Shown here piece by piece: positions 62,788-64,000 of a stretch of 64,000 nt of DNA. The notes under the pieces are model-generated. The model made no database searches, was not told the DNA's origin, and saw only the letters and a list, made by a program, of their open reading frames with translations. The translations under genes and the position numbers were made by a program. The stretch is from Paenibacillus sp. FSL H8-0548 (lineage in GTDB: Bacteria; Bacillota; Bacilli; Paenibacillales; Paenibacillaceae). Within the stretch, counting starts at the first letter, position 1; every line of letters starts with the position of its first letter. The stretch is taken from positions 4,483,501-4,547,500 of the forward strand of contig NZ_CP152049.1 in assembly GCF_038630985.1 (NCBI RefSeq), in the 5' to 3' direction.

Positions 62788-63516
62788 TCACTGCGGTATA
62801 CGTTCCATCGCTTGCTTGAGCCGGAAGCTATCGCCCGTGTATGAAAGAATATGCGCGTGATGCACAAGGCGATCTACCAAAGCGGACGTCAGTTTCGTGT
62901 CTCCAAAAATCGATGTCCATTGACCGAACTCTAGATTGGATGTGACAATCACACTCTGCTGTTCGTAGCAATCGGCAATCACATTAAATAACAACTCTGA
63001 GCCCGTTTGGCTAAACGGAACATAGCCCACTTCATCCAAAATGATGAGATCCATCTTTTTCAGCTTCTCCCGAAAGCGGCTGAGCGTGCCCGCCGCAAAC
63101 TTCTCTTGCAGCAATGACACTAAATCGGAAGCTCGAAAAAATTGAACGCCATATCCTCTCCTACATGCCTCTACGTCGAGCGCAGTTGCCATATGCGTCT
63201 TACCTGTCCCAACCGCCCCCATTAGTAGCAAATTTTCACGCTGCGTCAGCCACCTCATATCGAGCAACGTCTCAAGCGTACAACCGACGGGAAATGAAAT
63301 GTGCTCTCGAACGTACCCCTCAAAGGTTTTTAAATGCGGGAATCCAGCCTGTTGCACGAGTTTCCCTAGCCGGGCTCGTCGTCGTCCTTCGCGCTCCGCC
63401 AGTAGCAATTGTTCGACAAACGCTTGCGTTTGCTCATCCTGTTGCTGCGTTACATAATCGACTACGTGGGCCAAACGAAGCTGCTTGCATAGGTCTGCCA
63501 GTTCCGGTTTCATCAT
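62788..63516 (-). CDS. istB: IS21-family helper ATPase IstB
   Basis: A 242-residue AAA+ ATPase that assembles on target DNA and stimulates IstA. Walker A GAVGTGKTHMATAL, Walker B MDLIILDEVGYVPFSQTG and sensor VTSNLEFGQW are seen. The start overlaps the istA stop by one base (TGATG), giving coupled translation. Confidence 0.93.
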   Translation of the reverse strand: MMKPELADLCKQLRLAHVVDYVTQQQDEQTQAFVEQLLLAEREGRRRARLGKLVQQAGFPHLKTFEGYVREHISFPVGCTLETLLDMRWLTQRENLLLMGAVGTGKTHMATALDVEACRRGYGVQFFRASDLVSLLQEKFAAGTLSRFREKLKKMDLIILDEVGYVPFSQTGSELLFNVIADCYEQQSVIVTSNLEFGQWTSIFGDTKLTSALVDRLVHHAHILSYTGDSFRLKQAMERIPQ

Positions 63517-64000
63517 CAGCTCACTCCCATTAGTCGATCATATTGCTGTAGCGTTACCGTTGCTTGGGCGCCTGGCGGAGAGATCGTTTCGCTCCACGCT
63601 GCCGGTATGTCGCGGTTTGCTTGCACGAGTCCAAGTGCTGCCGTTAATTGCGTGACTGTAGCTTCGCTCGATGCTGTCGTCAGCACCTCGGCGATCTGCG
63701 CGATCGAGTAGACGCCGCACCAATGCGCTAGCGCTTGCAACCGCTCCTTACGTGAGGTAAGGTCAGCAACACTGGCATAAACCTGTACCACCTCCGGCAG
63801 CATCCGAATGAACTGCGAATGGCTCACGCTGCGCGGCTTTCGGAGCAGGTTAGCGAAGACTTGTGCCCACGGCACCTCGGCTGTACTGCCGGTATATGGA
63901 CGCGGCACCTCCCTCACCCGTTCATGCTCTGTCGTTAAGATCGTGAGTCGGTCCCAGAAAGTCTGGGTCAGAACTTCGCTACCTGGCGAAACGAGACCAA
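63516..64000 (-). CDS. istA: IS21-family transposase IstA, C-terminal part
   Basis: The C-terminal ~161 residues; the frame is open to the window end (GLVSPGSEVLTQTFWDRL...). The catalytic DDE core is outside the window. The fragment matches the variable, helical C-terminal tail. The low-coordinate end is complete and overlaps istB. Confidence 0.8.
   Translation of the reverse strand, partial: GLVSPGSEVLTQTFWDRLTILTTEHERVREVPRPYTGSTAEVPWAQVFANLLRKPRSVSHSQFIRMLPEVVQVYASVADLTSRKERLQALAHWCGVYSIAQIAEVLTTASSEATVTQLTAALGLVQANRDIPAAWSETISPPGAQATVTLQQYDRLMGVS

Larger units (their letters stand above)
62719..64000 (-). mobile_element. IS21-like element, partial (runs off the window)
   Basis: istA (partial) and istB on the minus strand identify the family. 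The inner edge is uncertain; TTGCAAGTGAAA (62725) and TTGCCAGTGAAA (62773) are internal repeats as found near IS21 ends, and a TG at 62719 is a possible terminus. The other end lies outside the window. Confidence 0.75.

Noticed and set aside
50467..64000. Prophage or integrative conjugative element
   Set aside because: No integrase, structural, replication or conjugation gene and no tRNA attachment site is visible.

Overview
The window looks like a chromosomal segment of a Paenibacillus-type Gram-positive bacterium (Bacillota, Paenibacillaceae). The evidence is the strong GGAGG-type ribosome sites, the Bacillota-style heme genes (hemE-hemH-hemY), the LtaS-like lipoteichoic acid synthase, SLH-like and copper-amine-oxidase-stalk surface proteins, and many small genes of the YtxH, DUF948, DUF1232, DUF1450 and YutE type. 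No rRNA, tRNA, CRISPR array, integrase or phage structural gene was seen.

Layout. 1-6.1 kb: the end of pepF, an IS4-type element inserted exactly in the loop of the pepF terminator, an S66 LD-carboxypeptidase, a GH25 muramidase, and a frameshifted secreted RCC1-like/copper-amine-oxidase-stalk protein. 6.4-6.85 kb: a four-copy array of a 112-bp repeat. 6.9-13.5 kb: DUF92, GDPD and CapA genes, then the heme operon hemE-hemH-hemY. 13.7-24.5 kb: a complete-looking type IV pilus locus (pilB, pilT, pilC, a major prepilin, a prepilin peptidase, pilM, pilN, pilO). It also has two minor prepilins on the opposite strand and a large pilus-type protein with a beta-solenoid-like body. 24.9-26.1 kb: an MFS transporter. 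26.2-27.4 kb: a ten-copy array of the same repeat family as at 6.4 kb, in the opposite orientation. 27.5-50.4 kb: housekeeping and surface genes, including an O-methyltransferase, an RlmL-like RNA methylase, an LtaS-like enzyme, a PDZ-Lon protease, an ADP-ribosyltransferase-fold DUF3990 protein, glutamate racemase, a GH13 amylase, glgC, a SufR-like regulator, a diguanylate cyclase, and an AlkD-like protein.

50.4-64 kb is an accessory, decaying region. It holds four insertion sequences: IS1634-like, IS4-like, a frameshifted IS4/IS701-like element, and an IS21-like element running off the window. It also holds IS66 and IS256 relics, a RelE/ParE-like toxin-antitoxin pair that abuts a truncated GNAT gene, a membrane/zinc-ribbon protein with an N-terminal GDIIN-type tag, and an HNH-like Cys-rich protein. 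A gene for an HExxH metallopeptidase has been cut in two by the IS4-like element; removing the IS and one 9-bp target copy restores a 261-residue frame.

The most unusual material is non-coding. The two inverted arrays are built from pairs of related 18-bp palindrome-like elements. A 192-bp dispersed repeat occurs at 3.4 and 52.5 kb with identical length. A 32-bp double-hairpin direct repeat sits in front of a small gene at 44.7 kb. Several frames are broken by a single missing base in a homopolymer, so sequencing error must be kept in mind for those pseudogene calls.
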